Source: Paenibacillus sp. S150
GTDB lineage: Bacteria > Bacillota > Bacilli > Paenibacillales > Paenibacillaceae
Direction: 5' to 3'
NCBI RefSeq assembly: GCF_019352175.1
Contig: NZ_JACBYI010000015.1
Location: 62,001 to 126,000, forward strand
DNA: 64,000 nt
The notes beneath the pieces were generated by a model. That model had not been told where the DNA came from, searched no databases, and worked only from the letters and a program-made list of their open reading frames with translations. This document shows positions 1 through 9,116 of the stretch, in pieces; position 1 is the stretch's first letter, and each line of letters opens with the position of its first letter. The translations under genes and the position numbers were made by a program.

Positions 1-1460
1 ATTCCAAAGAGATTAACCTCTAAATCTTTACCTGCCATATCCAGGTAACTGTATAACGGCTTGATATATGCCTTCTCACTATCCAATGGAGCTTCACTAA
101 GTGGATATTTCAAGGCATACATATAGTTGTACTTCGCGTCTTCTGTTGCATGGGTGACATAATTATTGATTGTCCCTTTAATGCCAAAGCTGAATATCAT
201 TAATAGAATGGCCAGCATCAGTCCGGCAACAATGGTTATATTGGCTTTAAGTTCTCTCAGAAATTGACGAATACGGAAGCGCGAAATGAAACCTAAATTT
301 CCCAGATTTATATTTATAATTTTGCTGTATTTCTTTTCTTTTCTCAGTAATTGAAGAGGCGGGGAAGATAACTTTCTGTTAATTGTCAGCATGTTCACAG
401 ACCAGGTTATTAAAATAGGGATTCCTATTCCATAAACCATAAGGTAGGGGCGGAGCACTGGCTGGATTTCTGGAAGAGAGTAGTACGAGGAAGTATCCTC
501 AAGATAAGGTATCAATAGATAGCCTAGTACTGTCCCTACCAAGGATGCGGCAAAAACAAGAACACAAGGTAATATCATGTAGTGCTTCATCAGATCATTC
601 TTACGGTAGCCTAAAGCGTACAGAGCGCCAATTACTGAACTTTCCTTAACAATGTTATGAGTAACAAATATGGATATCATATAAGCAACTAGCATTAATA
701 CAATGACACCTGCTATAAGTGAACTTGACTTATTGATTTGAGAATCCGACTTCACGCCATCAATTCTTGAGTTATCCTTCGCCTCCATGTAGTAAGTTAA
801 ATCCCCCTGTATGTATTCCTTCAGCTCCTTTGTGGTCGCCCCTTCATTAAGAAGGTAGCTGTAGTTATAAGTGATGGTATTTCCCTGATCCGACAATTCC
901 TCAAATGCATTTTCTGAAACAAAAGCGATACTGAATTTGTCCGGATCAGCAACAACATCAAATGGATTTTTAAGCACTAAAGAATAGTCGGGTGCCGATC
1001 CTATGCCTGTTACAGTATAGCTTTCAGTCCCTAAATCAAGGAGATCATTTATTTTAATATGCTGGCTTTTGGCATAATTTTTATCTATTGTTAGTTGATT
1101 CGTTGAAACTGCAGGATTACCACTATCCAAAGTAACAGTATTCATGAGTACCCTGTTCTTGAAGATCCGAAGTACACCGCCGCTTAAAGTATCCAGATCA
1201 ATATAAAAGTTCTCAGCCAAGGTCACACCAAGTTGCTCTACCTTGGTTTTCTGCTCATTTGAAAATGGAGTGATTACCGTAAATTCCCCATCCTCTATCA
1301 GATTGTTTTTTTTATTGGTATCGACTGTATAAAACACGGAATCAGCCGCTGCAGCCATACTTACAACAACACTTACGCTAAGAACTACGAGAAAGAATAA
1401 GGCGCCGTAACGATATTTATTTCCTTTCAATTCCCTTGTAATTCTTTTGTTAATAATCAT
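1..1460 (-). CDS. FtsX/MacB-type ABC transporter permease, partial (C-terminus outside window)
   Basis: The frame is open from an ATG at 1460 to the window edge, so 486 codons are visible and the C-terminus is missing. The N-terminus has a hydrophobic segment (about residues 18-38) after basic residues, then a long polar extracytoplasmic domain. A cluster of membrane segments follows around residues 260-380, with another starting near 430. This is the arrangement of FtsX-like permeases that work with a LolD/MacB-type ATPase. The upstream ATPase gene ends 9 nt before this start and an AGGTGA ribosome site overlaps its stop, so the two are translated together. Export of a peptide, lipid or antibiotic is the family expectation; the substrate cannot be read here. 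The segment is clearly more AT-rich than the rest of the window. Confidence 0.85.
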   Translation of the reverse strand, partial: MIINKRITRELKGNKYRYGALFFLVVLSVSVVVSMAAAADSVFYTVDTNKKNNLIEDGEFTVITPFSNEQKTKVEQLGVTLAENFYIDLDTLSGGVLRIFKNRVLMNTVTLDSGNPAVSTNQLTIDKNYAKSQHIKINDLLDLGTESYTVTGIGSAPDYSLVLKNPFDVVADPDKFSIAFVSENAFEELSDQGNTITYNYSYLLNEGATTKELKEYIQGDLTYYMEAKDNSRIDGVKSDSQINKSSSLIAGVIVLMLVAYMISIFVTHNIVKESSVIGALYALGYRKNDLMKHYMILPCVLVFAASLVGTVLGYLLIPYLEDTSSYYSLPEIQPVLRPYLMVYGIGIPILITWSVNMLTINRKLSSPPLQLLRKEKKYSKIININLGNLGFISRFRIRQFLRELKANITIVAGLMLAILLMIFSFGIKGTINNYVTHATEDAKYNYMYALKYPLSEAPLDSEKAYIKPLYSYLDMAGKDLEVNLFG

Positions 1461-1469
1461 TTTTGTCAC

Positions 1470-2168
1470 CTACCATTCCAAATTCCCAGCAGGAGTCAGG
1501 ATATCATTCCTGTAATCCTCAATGATCCTTCCATCCTTAATTTTTATTACTTTATGTACCATATCTTTGATTGCAGTATTATGTGTGACAATCAACATCG
1601 TAGTTCCATACTTTTCATTTATGTTTTCAAGCAGCATCAGCATTTCTATGGATGTTGAATAATCCAGTGCGCCTGTCGGTTCATCACATAGTAAAAGCTT
1701 AGGATTCTTTATTAATGCTCTTGCTATGGCGCATCTTTGTTGCTGCCCTCCAGACAATTGGGAAGGGAATTTGTTCTGGTGCTCTGCAAGGCCCAACGTA
1801 TCCAGTAATTCTTGAATATCCAAGGGACTATCCGTCAAGAATTCCAGGACCTGAATATTTTCTTTTACTGTTAAATTAGGGATAAGATTATAGAACTGAA
1901 AAATAAAACCGAGATAATCCCTTCTGTACAGGCTCAACTCTTTTGGCTTTAAATTAGATATTTCCAGGTTCTCTATGGTGATGGTTCCGGATTCAATCTG
2001 ATCCAATCCTCCTATTACATTCAATAATGTGGATTTGCCTGAACCACTTGGACCTAATATCACACACCGTTCCCCTTCTGCAAAAGAAACGGAGACCTTA
2101 TCCAATACTTTGGTATGACTGGTGCCTGAGCCATAGTACTTTTCGACGTCTCTAATCTCCAGAAACAT
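1470..2168 (-). CDS. ABC transporter ATP-binding protein (LolD/MacB type)
   Basis: This 232-aa ATPase has all the nucleotide-binding motifs: Walker [10 protein letters not shown] (about residues 39-47), a Q-loop in [10 protein letters not shown], signature LSGGQQQR and Walker [13 protein letters not shown], followed by the switch histidine in IVTHN. Its length and the pairing with the FtsX-type permease just downstream fit the MacB/LolD family of exporters. It is the first gene of the pair. A near-perfect sigma-A promoter and a short dyad lie in front of it. AT-rich base use like that of the permease suggests the pair may have been acquired together. The substrate is unknown. Confidence 0.9.
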   Translation of the reverse strand: MFLEIRDVEKYYGSGTSHTKVLDKVSVSFAEGERCVILGPSGSGKSTLLNVIGGLDQIESGTITIENLEISNLKPKELSLYRRDYLGFIFQFYNLIPNLTVKENIQVLEFLTDSPLDIQELLDTLGLAEHQNKFPSQLSGGQQQRCAIARALIKNPKLLLCDEPTGALDYSTSIEMLMLLENINEKYGTTMLIVTHNTAIKDMVHKVIKIKDGRIIEDYRNDILTPAGNLEW

Positions 2169-2205
2169 AGTAATCCCCCTTCATCAAGTGAAATAAATCA
2201 CTAAT

Positions 2206-2219
2206 GTATTCGCTAATAC
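2206..2219. promoter_or_regulatory. Dyad, possible operator of the ABC exporter genes
   Basis: The inverted repeat GTATT-CGCT-AATAC lies between the -10 box (2260-2265) and the ATG at 2168, in the expected 5' untranslated region. It could be a repressor site. No regulator gene is adjacent within the window. Confidence 0.35.
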
Positions 2220-2259
2220 CTTATATTATTAATTGAATAAATGTTCATGCTTTAGATTA

Positions 2260-2288
2260 ATTATATTTTCGACGGCATATTATGTCAA
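2260..2288 (-). promoter_or_regulatory. Sigma-A promoter of the ABC exporter pair
   Basis: On the minus strand there is a consensus TTGACA (2288-2283), a 17-nt spacer and a consensus TATAAT (2265-2260). The ATG follows about 90 nt downstream. A full-consensus promoter usually implies strong transcription limited by a repressor, which fits the dyad downstream. In the rest of the 673-nt gap (2169-2841) I see only the terminator at 2560-2611. Confidence 0.75.
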
Positions 2289-2559
2289 TTATTTTTAATA
2301 TGTAGAATATTATGTTATTTTTTTACTTTTCATACTCGAGTCCCCTTCCATTACAACAGCCAATTTAAGTTCACTTATTCCACTTCACTTCATTGTACTT
2401 CACTTCCCCACCCCGCGATTCCGGTTAGCTCCTCAAATTCCGCCGTTCCTTCTGCAATGCGCAACCCACAGGTTCAGAAAAATTCCCATATATTTTAACT
2501 TATACTAAAATTTATGTACATCTTATCCACAGCAAAAGCAATTCATAATTTCCTAAACA

Positions 2560-2611
2560 ATAAAAAAAGATCGCATTGCCCCCAATACCCCATGAGAGTC
2601 ATGCGATCTTC
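2560..2611 (-). terminator. Intrinsic terminator
   Basis: AGATCGCAT (2568-2576) pairs with ATGCGATCT (2601-2609). On the minus strand the stem is followed by a run of seven T. It probably ends transcripts from the methyltransferase gene 230 nt upstream. Confidence 0.6.
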
Positions 2612-2841
2612 TCCTAGTCCTCTCCTCCAGAAAAAAGAGAGCACAACAAAAGAGAACTCAATAAGTTCTTTCCAAGCTGCTTCTAAAACAAGGTTTTAAA
2701 AAAATTTATGAATCAAGGATGCCAGGACGTGGGTAGGACCTCATAATGTATCATATCCCGTAGGATTAGAGCGCCATTGATCAGTCTCATTTTGATGTTA
2801 TAAACAGTCTCAATTTACGTTATAAGCAACACGCCCTGACT

Positions 2842-3639
2842 TTACTTCCGGAGATTCCCCCGCTGCCTCATCCCCTCAAACAGCAGGATTGTCGCTGCCA
2901 TCGCTGCGTTGAGCGATTCGGCGCGGCCGGCCATCGGAATGATGATGCTTTTGTCGACGAGGGCGGCGGTTTGCGGGGAGATGCCCTGGCCTTCACTGCC
3001 GATCAGCAGCCACTGGCTGCCGTGAAAATCATGGGTGTAGCAGGAATCCACACCCGTCAGCGAAGTGCTGACCAGCAGGGATCCGCGTTCCCGGGCCTGC
3101 GGCAGAATGCCGCTTAGCTCCCCCTCCACTACCGGAAGATGGAACATCGAGCCCATCGTGGACCGGATGGTCTTCGGGTTGTACAGATCGGCGCAGCCCT
3201 TGCCGAGGACCACACCGTCCGCGCCTGCGGCATCCGCGCTGCGGATAATTGTTCCCACGTTGCCGGGGTCCTGGACCCCGTCCAGCACTACTGCCCAGCT
3301 ATCCTGCTTGGCAAGGATGGCCTCCAGTCCCTGCTGCTCCTTGCGCACAATGGCAAACACCGGCTGCGGGGTCCCCGTGCTGCTGCACTTGGCAATAACC
3401 GCCGCCGAGACGCCGATGACCTCCATGCCCTGAACCGCCTGAAGCAAAGGCTTCAATTCGGCAGGCATGCCTTTATCCAGATCATAAGCCAGGCACTCCA
3501 CATCGGCTTCGGCCAGCAGCGCCTCCTGCACCAGGTGGATGCCTTCAACAATGTATTTATGGGTTTTGTCGCGGTGCTTCTTCTCCTGAAGTCCCGCCCA
3601 TTCCTTCACCCGCGTATTTTGCGGAGATACTATTTCCAT
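2842..3639 (-). CDS. ysgA: SpoU-family 23S rRNA 2'-O-methyltransferase (YsgA/RlmP-like)
   Basis: This 265-aa protein has an N-terminal RNA-substrate-binding domain (residues 1-100) and a C-terminal SpoU/TrmH knotted methyltransferase domain. The three SPOUT motifs are visible: NVGTIIRSADA near 127, LLIGSEGQG near 215, and IPMAGRAESLNAAMA near 235. The family transfers a methyl group from S-adenosylmethionine to a ribose 2'-OH in rRNA. In Bacillus subtilis, ysgA lies beside sspI, and the ribosomal enzyme is now called RlmP. Here sspI is only one gene away, which supports the same assignment. The exact rRNA position is inferred from that orthology. Confidence 0.85.
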   Translation of the reverse strand: MEIVSPQNTRVKEWAGLQEKKHRDKTHKYIVEGIHLVQEALLAEADVECLAYDLDKGMPAELKPLLQAVQGMEVIGVSAAVIAKCSSTGTPQPVFAIVRKEQQGLEAILAKQDSWAVVLDGVQDPGNVGTIIRSADAAGADGVVLGKGCADLYNPKTIRSTMGSMFHLPVVEGELSGILPQARERGSLLVSTSLTGVDSCYTHDFHGSQWLLIGSEGQGISPQTAALVDKSIIIPMAGRAESLNAAMAATILLFEGMRQRGNLRK

Positions 3640-3669
3640 AAGGCCCTGCCTTTCTGTTCCTTAACACAC

Positions 3670-4332
3670 TTATTGATACGCCATCTCCAGCTTTGTCAGG
3701 TTATCCTTATGGCCCACAATGACAAGCACATCGCCTTCGATCAGGCGGTCCTCCGCTCTGGGGGAGATGTTCATTTCCTCGCCCCGGCGGATGGCCATAA
3801 CGTTGCAGCCGTATTTGGCGCGGATATTCAGCTCCTGCAGGTTTTTGCCCAGCATCGGCCCTGACACCTTCATATCGAGGATACTGTAATCCGGCGACAG
3901 CTCTATGTAGTCAAGAATATTGGGCGAGGCCAGATGATGCGCCACCCGCATGCCCATATCCCGCTCAGGGTAGATGATTTTGTCCGCACCGATTTTGCTG
4001 AGCACCTTGCCGTGCAGCTCGCTTTTGGCCTTGACCAGAATCGCCGGAACGCCAAGGTCCTTCAGAATCAGCGTCGTCAGAATGCTGGCCTGGATATCTT
4101 CTCCGATCGCCACCACCACCACATCGAAGTTGCGGATGCCCAGTGCGCGCAATGCCTCTTCATCGGTGGAATCGGCAGACACGGCATGGGTTACAATACC
4201 CGAGATTTCCTGCGTGCGCTGCTCATCGGCATCGATTGCCAGCACATCGAAGCCCATGCCGCTTAGCGCCTTGGCGACACTTGAGCCGAAACGCCCCATT
4301 CCGATGACGGCATATTGTTTTTTTGCAGCCAT
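3670..4332 (-). CDS. ktrC: KtrA/KtrC-type potassium uptake regulator (RCK: TrkA-N plus TrkA-C)
   Basis: This 220-aa cytoplasmic protein has an N-terminal Rossmann fold with the glycine motif GMGRFGSSVA at residues 12-21 and an acidic residue closing the second strand (VLAIDADE). The C-terminal TrkA-C/RCK_C domain begins around residue 135. Octameric RCK rings of this type gate the KtrB/KtrD membrane channel in response to ATP/ADP, and the C-domain is a known c-di-AMP receptor. No ktrB/ktrD gene is adjacent, as with orphan ktrC in Bacillus, so ktrC is the likelier name over ktrA. The start has a GGGAGGA site just upstream. Confidence 0.85.
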   Translation of the reverse strand: MAAKKQYAVIGMGRFGSSVAKALSGMGFDVLAIDADEQRTQEISGIVTHAVSADSTDEEALRALGIRNFDVVVVAIGEDIQASILTTLILKDLGVPAILVKAKSELHGKVLSKIGADKIIYPERDMGMRVAHHLASPNILDYIELSPDYSILDMKVSGPMLGKNLQELNIRAKYGCNVMAIRRGEEMNISPRAEDRLIEGDVLVIVGHKDNLTKLEMAYQ

Positions 4333-4418
4333 TTCTGTTCCTCCCGCTCACATTTTGCATCTCACACAGTATAGCATAAGGAGCCACAAACTTGAATTTT
4401 CGCCGCGCTCTCAGGGTA

Positions 4419-4425
4419 CATTATA
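4419..4425 (+). promoter_or_regulatory. Possible sigma-G -10 element for sspI
   Basis: CATTATA matches the forespore sigma-G -10 consensus CATWHTA. A GAATT lies upstream at a spacing (20 nt) longer than the usual 17-18. It is about 117 nt from the sspI start. The call rests mainly on the gene identity. Confidence 0.3.
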
Positions 4426-4541
4426 ACGAGGCAATCCCCCTCAGAAGCAAGCTTTCGGAAACCGGGCTTTTGCTGTCCGAAAAAAACTTGCTGTACGGGG
4501 CAGAAGGTCCTAACCCAAACCAACTAAGGAGGCTCTACTTC

Positions 4542-4778
4542 ATGCCGGTTACCATTGATTTGCGCCAGGCCATTATCCACAAGGTGCACGGGCAATCCGA
4601 AGCCGATCTGCGGCAGATGATTGAAGGCTCCGTGGACGGGCCGGAAACGGCACTCCCGGGACTCGGCGCTGTATTCGAAATGATGTGGAAGGATCTCGAT
4701 CACGCCAAGCAGGATGCGCTGGTCTCGATGCTGCACAAACACCTGGAGAAGCTCACCCCCGGGTCCATCACCTCCTAG
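4542..4778 (+). CDS. sspI: Small acid-soluble spore protein I
   Basis: The ATG at 4542, eight to nine bases after AAGGAGG, gives a 78-aa protein. A longer in-frame reading from 4392 has no ribosome site. The sequence shows the SspI pattern: an N-terminal LRQAIIHKVHG helix and the conserved LPGLGAVFEMMWK core, ending in a short helix. SspI is a minor SASP made only in the developing spore and needed for normal outgrowth in B. subtilis. It is transcribed divergently from the ktr and methyltransferase genes and faces prfC, with a shared terminator. Its presence shows the organism sporulates. Confidence 0.88.
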   Translation: MPVTIDLRQAIIHKVHGQSEADLRQMIEGSVDGPETALPGLGAVFEMMWKDLDHAKQDALVSMLHKHLEKLTPGSITS

Positions 4779-4794
4779 CAAGGGGCATTCAGCT

Positions 4795-4846
4795 AAAAAA
4801 CTCCGCTATACACGGTGCAGCAACGCACGTGTAAGCGGAGGTTTTT
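4795..4846. terminator. Bidirectional terminator between sspI and prfC
   Basis: CTCCGCT(A)TACACG (4801-4814) pairs with CGTGTAAGCGGAG (4828-4840) with one bulged base. A run of A precedes the stem and a run of T follows it, so it can end both the sspI and the prfC transcripts. Confidence 0.85.
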
Positions 4847-4951
4847 GGCAAAAGGATGTCTCTTTATAGGCACGGCACAGGCTGGAGCACGTTACTCTCT
4901 CATCCCAAAATCAGCGCACACGATCTGTCCTCAATCTATAAATCCCTTCAC

Positions 4952-6538
4952 TCAGGGAGCGGTTTCCAGGAACTTGGCGGTCGGGTTCTTCTCCATGGCG
5001 GTACGCATCGCATATTCGTTCTCGAACAGCACGACATAGTTGCCTTTCTTGTCTGTGACCAGTGTGGAATTGATGCGGAACTTGCTTGCGTCCGGTTTGC
5101 TCTCATCCACGATCCAGCGCGCAAACTGATAGCTCATCCGCTGCAGCTGGACATCTACGCCATATTCGCCCTTCATCCGGTATTCAAACACCTCGAACTG
5201 CAGCTGCCCGACTACTCCCAGCAGAATATCGTCGAAGCTGACTGTGCGGAACACCTGAATCATGCCCTCCTCGGTCAACTGGTCGATCCCCTTCTGGAAC
5301 TGCTTCGATTTCAGCGCATTCTTGATGCTCACTTTGGAAAAAATTTCCGGCGAGAACGTCGGCAGCTCATCGAACTCGATATCTCCGGCTTGGCTCAGTG
5401 TATCCCCGATGCGGAAAATGCCGGGATCGAACAGCCCGATAATATCTCCGGGAAAAGCCTCCTCGACAATATCGCGGTCCTGAGCCAGGAATTGCTGCGG
5501 CTGGGACAGCTTGATCTCCTTGCCTGCACGCACATGCTTCACGCTCATTCCGCGCTCGAACTTGCCCGACACAATCCGCAGGAAGGCAATCCGGTCACGG
5601 TGGGCCGGGTTCATGTTGGCCTGGATCTTGAATACATAGCCGGTGAACTTCTCGTTGGTCGGCTCTACAGAACCGGCGGTGCTGCGGCGCGGCTCCGGCT
5701 TCGGTGCCAGCTCCAGGAAATTGTCCAGGAAGGTCTGCACACCAAAATTATTAATTGCACTGCCGAAGAATACCGGTGTCAGCTCCCCGCGCAGCACCTT
5801 ATCATAGTCAAAAGCATCCCCCGCCACGTCCAGCAGCTCCAGATCCTGGCACAGCTGGTCATGCAGGTAATCGCCGGCCATCTCGCGGATGATCGGGTCA
5901 TTGTAGCTTTCTACCTTTTGCACCTTAATTACAGAATGGTCGTCGCCCTGGAACAGCTCTACCTGATTCTTCATCCGGTCATATACACCGCACAGCTCGC
6001 GCCCGCCGCCGATCGGCCAGTTCATGGGTACGGAACGGATGCCGAGCACATTCTCCAGCTCTTCCATCAGCTCGAACGGGCTTTGGCCCTCGCGGTCCAG
6101 CTTGTTGATGAACGTGAAGATCGGAATGCCCCGCTTGGCGCATACCTGGAACAGCTTGATCGTCTGGGCTTCCACGCCCTTTGCCACGTCAATGAGCATG
6201 ACCGCGCTGTCAGCAGCCGTCAGGGTACGGTAGGTGTCCTCACTGAAATCCTGGTGGCCCGGGGTATCCAGAATGTTCACCCGGTGATCCATATAGTCAA
6301 ATTGCATTACCGATGAAGTGACCGAGATGCCGCGCTGCTTCTCGATTTCCATCCAGTCGCTTGTCGCATGCTTGCTCGCTTTGCGGGCCTTGACTGAACC
6401 CGCCAATCGGATCGCGCCGCCGAAGAGCAGCAGCTTCTCCGTTAATGTTGTTTTACCCGCATCCGGGTGGGAAATGATCGCAAACGTCCTGCGTTTGTCC
6501 ACTTCCTGTTGCAGCTTCTGATCCGGTGCCTTATTCAT
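4952..6538 (-). CDS. prfC: Peptide chain release factor 3
   Basis: This 528-aa translational GTPase has G1 HPDAGKTT (about residues 25-32), G3 DTPGHQDF and G4 NKLD, followed by domain II and the RF3 C-terminal domain. Length and motifs match RF3, which uses GTP to remove RF1/RF2 from the ribosome after peptide release. A GAAGGGA site lies nine bases before the ATG. A weak sigma-A -10 (TATACT, minus strand 6706-6701) is the best promoter candidate upstream. The long open frame on the opposite strand is a shadow of this gene. Confidence 0.95.
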   Translation of the reverse strand: MNKAPDQKLQQEVDKRRTFAIISHPDAGKTTLTEKLLLFGGAIRLAGSVKARKASKHATSDWMEIEKQRGISVTSSVMQFDYMDHRVNILDTPGHQDFSEDTYRTLTAADSAVMLIDVAKGVEAQTIKLFQVCAKRGIPIFTFINKLDREGQSPFELMEELENVLGIRSVPMNWPIGGGRELCGVYDRMKNQVELFQGDDHSVIKVQKVESYNDPIIREMAGDYLHDQLCQDLELLDVAGDAFDYDKVLRGELTPVFFGSAINNFGVQTFLDNFLELAPKPEPRRSTAGSVEPTNEKFTGYVFKIQANMNPAHRDRIAFLRIVSGKFERGMSVKHVRAGKEIKLSQPQQFLAQDRDIVEEAFPGDIIGLFDPGIFRIGDTLSQAGDIEFDELPTFSPEIFSKVSIKNALKSKQFQKGIDQLTEEGMIQVFRTVSFDDILLGVVGQLQFEVFEYRMKGEYGVDVQLQRMSYQFARWIVDESKPDASKFRINSTLVTDKKGNYVVLFENEYAMRTAMEKNPTAKFLETAP

Positions 6539-6888
6539 TGCACATATCCCTTCATATATAAATTCATGCTTCTCTTCAATTGCCGGGAGTCATCAGATCG
6601 GTGCTCTGCCCATTTGTACAAATCCCTTCATTGGTGAATTTGCCGTTGCCCACAATACCTTAACAGTTACAATTCCGCTTCTAGTGAAAGCATCCTTTTT
6701 AGTATAGCAAAATCCGGTGAAGATTATCTACAAAAAAGCGGTTGCGGGCAAATTATCTTGAAACCGGACTTCAAACAGAATGGCCGGGCCAGCTTCATTC
6801 ATCTCTTCAACAAAGCGCACTTTAATGCTGGAATTCTTCGGGTTGTCTGCTTTTACCGTCCGGTTCGCGGACTCGGCTTGATCAGAAG

Positions 6889-7075
6889 CTAAGTGGAAAA
6901 AGTAAAACTAAATCGCTTGAATCGTGGCTACAACCGGCGTTAGCGGGATTTTGTACACCTAATTGCAGACATTTCTCCCAATACAGCAGGTTTCAGCAGA
7001 AATAGTGATACTTTTTCCCACTATGAGTTCTCCACAGCCAAATGAAGTCCAGTTAGTGATACTTTTTCCCACTAA
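6889..7075. repeat. Dispersed palindromic element, family 1, copy A
   Basis: Four copies of a motif close to AGTGGGAAAAAGTACACTAA occur here: direct at 6892 and 6942, inverted at 7003-7023 and 7053-7074. Spacing is about 50 nt within each pair, so the block is a large imperfect inverted repeat. Two similar blocks lie at 23831-24018 and 33869-34062. It fills most of the 663-nt gap between prfC and zwf, in which I see no gene. Confidence 0.7.
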
Positions 7076-7126
7076 GAATGGCTACCTAGGCAGGAGTCGT
7101 GGCTACGGTGAATGTTTGGACTTTCT

Positions 7127-7171
7127 TAAAAAATCCCCCTGCAGCCATTGGGGGCCACTGCAGGAGGATTC
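7127..7171 (-). terminator. Terminator of zwf
   Basis: The CCCCCTGCAG arm (from 7135) pairs with CTGCAGGAGG (7158-7167) with one mismatch. On the minus strand a T-run follows (7136-7127). The stop codon of zwf is about 30 nt upstream. Confidence 0.75.
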
Positions 7172-7201
7172 TCTTCATGCCATATATCATTTACAGGTTA
7201 A

Positions 7202-8752
7202 CTACCCGTTGACCTGCCATACCACATTGTCTTCATCCTGTCCGTTGACCGGCCACCAGTGGAAGCCTTCGCGGGCCAGCAGCTGATCGGCCTCAACAGG
7301 TCCCCAGGAACCGGCGGGATAGGAGGCCAGGTCGCCGGCGCCTTCCTTCCAGGCCGCGGCAATGCGGTCCACGAAGGACCAGGCCGACGACACTTCATCC
7401 CAGCGGGTGAAGTAGGTTGAGTCGCCGCGCGCGGCATCGTGTAGCAGACGCTCGTAAGCTTCAGGCGAATTGATGCCCACCATGCAGCTCTGGCAGAAGT
7501 CCATGGCCAGCGGCTGGATTTCCGACTCCGAGCCAGGCTTCTTGGCGTTGATCTTCACGTAGATGCCTTCCATCGGATTGACGCGGATGACCAGAAGGTT
7601 CGGCTCCAGCTTATGCTTTTGACCCAGATAGACGTTGGTCGGCATACCCTTGAACTCCACAACCACCTCCGTTGTCTTCACGGGGAGGCGTTTGCCGGTA
7701 CGGATATAGAACGGTACACCCGCCCAGCGGAAATTGTCCACAAACACACGGGCTGCAAAATACGTTTCTGTATTCGACTCCGGATCAACCTTATCTTCCT
7801 GGCGGTAGGCCGGAAGGGTTTTTCCTTTGTAGAGGCCTTGTGTGTATTGTCCGCGCACCACGTTCTCACGGACATCGTCCGGGGAAGCATAAGGCCGCAG
7901 CGAGCGCAGCACTTTCACCTTCTCATCACGGATATCTTCAGCCAAAAGGCGGCTTGGCGGCTCCATCGCGATCATCGTCAGCAGCTGCAGAATATGGTTC
8001 TGGCCCATATCGCGCAGAGCTCCGGCATGATCATAATAGCCGCCGCGCTCTTCCACGCCTACGGTTTCCCCGAGAGTAATCTGAATGTTGGCAATATGCT
8101 TGTTGTTCCAGAGCGGCTCGAAGAAGGCATTGGCAAATCGGATGACTTCAATATTCTGCACCATTTCCTTGCCCAGGTAATGATCGATCCGGTAAATCTC
8201 TTCTTCCTTGAATACCTGGCGGATCTGTTCGTTCAGCTCCTCAGCGGATTCAAGGTTGTAGCCGAACGGCTTCTCGATCACGAGGCGGTTCCAGCCCCGG
8301 GTCTGCAGCATACCGCCGGCTTTAAGGTTGAACGAGACACTGCCGAACAGCTCGGGAGCGAGGGCGAGATAGAACATCCGGTTGCCCGGAATATGGAACT
8401 TCTCTTCCAATGCCTCTGTCTGCGCGTTCAGCTCACGGAAGCCGTCAATATTGTTGATGTCCAGGGACTTGTATTCAAAATGCTGCACGAACTCATTCCA
8501 CTCGCCTGCATCTCCGGCCTGGTAGCGGCAGAATTCACGAATGGACTCCTTCACATCTTCACGGAATTCATCTTGGGTACGGGGACGCCGAGCCACGCCA
8601 ATTACCGCAAAATCATGGGTCAGCTTGCCCTCACGGTACAAACTGTAAATCGCCGGGAAAAGCTTGCGCCGGGCTAGATCTCCGGTTGCCCCAAAGATAA
8701 AGAATACAGCACCGGGTGTATGCAGTGCATCAAGGGTTTGATTTTCAGCCAT
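7202..8752 (-). CDS. zwf: Glucose-6-phosphate 1-dehydrogenase
   Basis: The 516-aa protein oxidises glucose 6-phosphate to 6-phosphogluconolactone with NADP+, the entry step of the oxidative pentose phosphate pathway. The N-terminal Rossmann motif FGATGDLARRK (about residues 20-30) binds the nucleotide. The active-site signature RIDHYLGKEMVQN (about 188-200) includes the catalytic histidine. Full length for the family. The gene stands alone with its own terminator. A Fur-like palindrome lies 31-45 nt before the start codon, which is unusual for zwf. Confidence 0.96.
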   Translation of the reverse strand: MAENQTLDALHTPGAVFFIFGATGDLARRKLFPAIYSLYREGKLTHDFAVIGVARRPRTQDEFREDVKESIREFCRYQAGDAGEWNEFVQHFEYKSLDINNIDGFRELNAQTEALEEKFHIPGNRMFYLALAPELFGSVSFNLKAGGMLQTRGWNRLVIEKPFGYNLESAEELNEQIRQVFKEEEIYRIDHYLGKEMVQNIEVIRFANAFFEPLWNNKHIANIQITLGETVGVEERGGYYDHAGALRDMGQNHILQLLTMIAMEPPSRLLAEDIRDEKVKVLRSLRPYASPDDVRENVVRGQYTQGLYKGKTLPAYRQEDKVDPESNTETYFAARVFVDNFRWAGVPFYIRTGKRLPVKTTEVVVEFKGMPTNVYLGQKHKLEPNLLVIRVNPMEGIYVKINAKKPGSESEIQPLAMDFCQSCMVGINSPEAYERLLHDAARGDSTYFTRWDEVSSAWSFVDRIAAAWKEGAGDLASYPAGSWGPVEADQLLAREGFHWWPVNGQDEDNVVWQVNG

Positions 8753-8782
8753 GGCTCCTCATCTCTCTGTATGTAATATAGT

Positions 8783-8797
8783 TGACAATCATTCTCA
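8783..8797. promoter_or_regulatory. Fur-box-like palindrome upstream of zwf
   Basis: TGACAAT-C-ATTCTCA matches the 7-1-7 Fur-box consensus TGATAATNATTATCA at 13 of 15 positions. It sits 31-45 nt before the zwf ATG, overlapping a possible -35 (TTGAGA on the minus strand). A PerR or Zur site would look similar but fits less well. Nothing else but the terminator at 8993-9020 was recognised in the 8753-9116 gap. Confidence 0.45.
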
Positions 8798-8992
8798 ACA
8801 CCGGACAGTTTATAAAATAATATGTCAACGGCGTGATGTCATTTTATCATATTCGCTGAAAGGATGCTATCAGATTTCTGACAGTTTTTCTCGGGATTTC
8901 GCAAATTTCCATTACTCTTTCTTATCCGTTTATGCGTTCCCGCTTATAGGACAGTACAGCCTGCCAATCACAAACATATTATAACCTCATGC

Positions 8993-9020
8993 CAAAAGCT
9001 CCGCAAACGCGGAGCCTGCG
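8993..9020 (-). terminator. Terminator downstream of the YwmB-like gene
   Basis: GCTCCGC (8998-9004) and GCGGAGC (9009-9015) form a perfect 7-bp stem with loop AAAC. On the minus strand it is followed by TTTT. Confidence 0.7.
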
Positions 9021-9116
9021 CGTGGAGCTTAGAGTGGGGATAAACAGCTTGACCGTCACAATTCTCGATAATATATCAGGCTTGGCATGAAACGGTTGCA
9101 CCGGGGACGCCGCAGC

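Noticed and set aside
2514..2699. 61-aa open frame in the left intergenic region
   Set aside because: It runs across the terminator hairpin at 2560-2611 and has no ribosome site.
4856..6316. 486-aa open frame opposite prfC
   Set aside because: Antisense shadow caused by codon bias in a GC-rich gene; prfC is certain and the antisense product has no recognisable domain.
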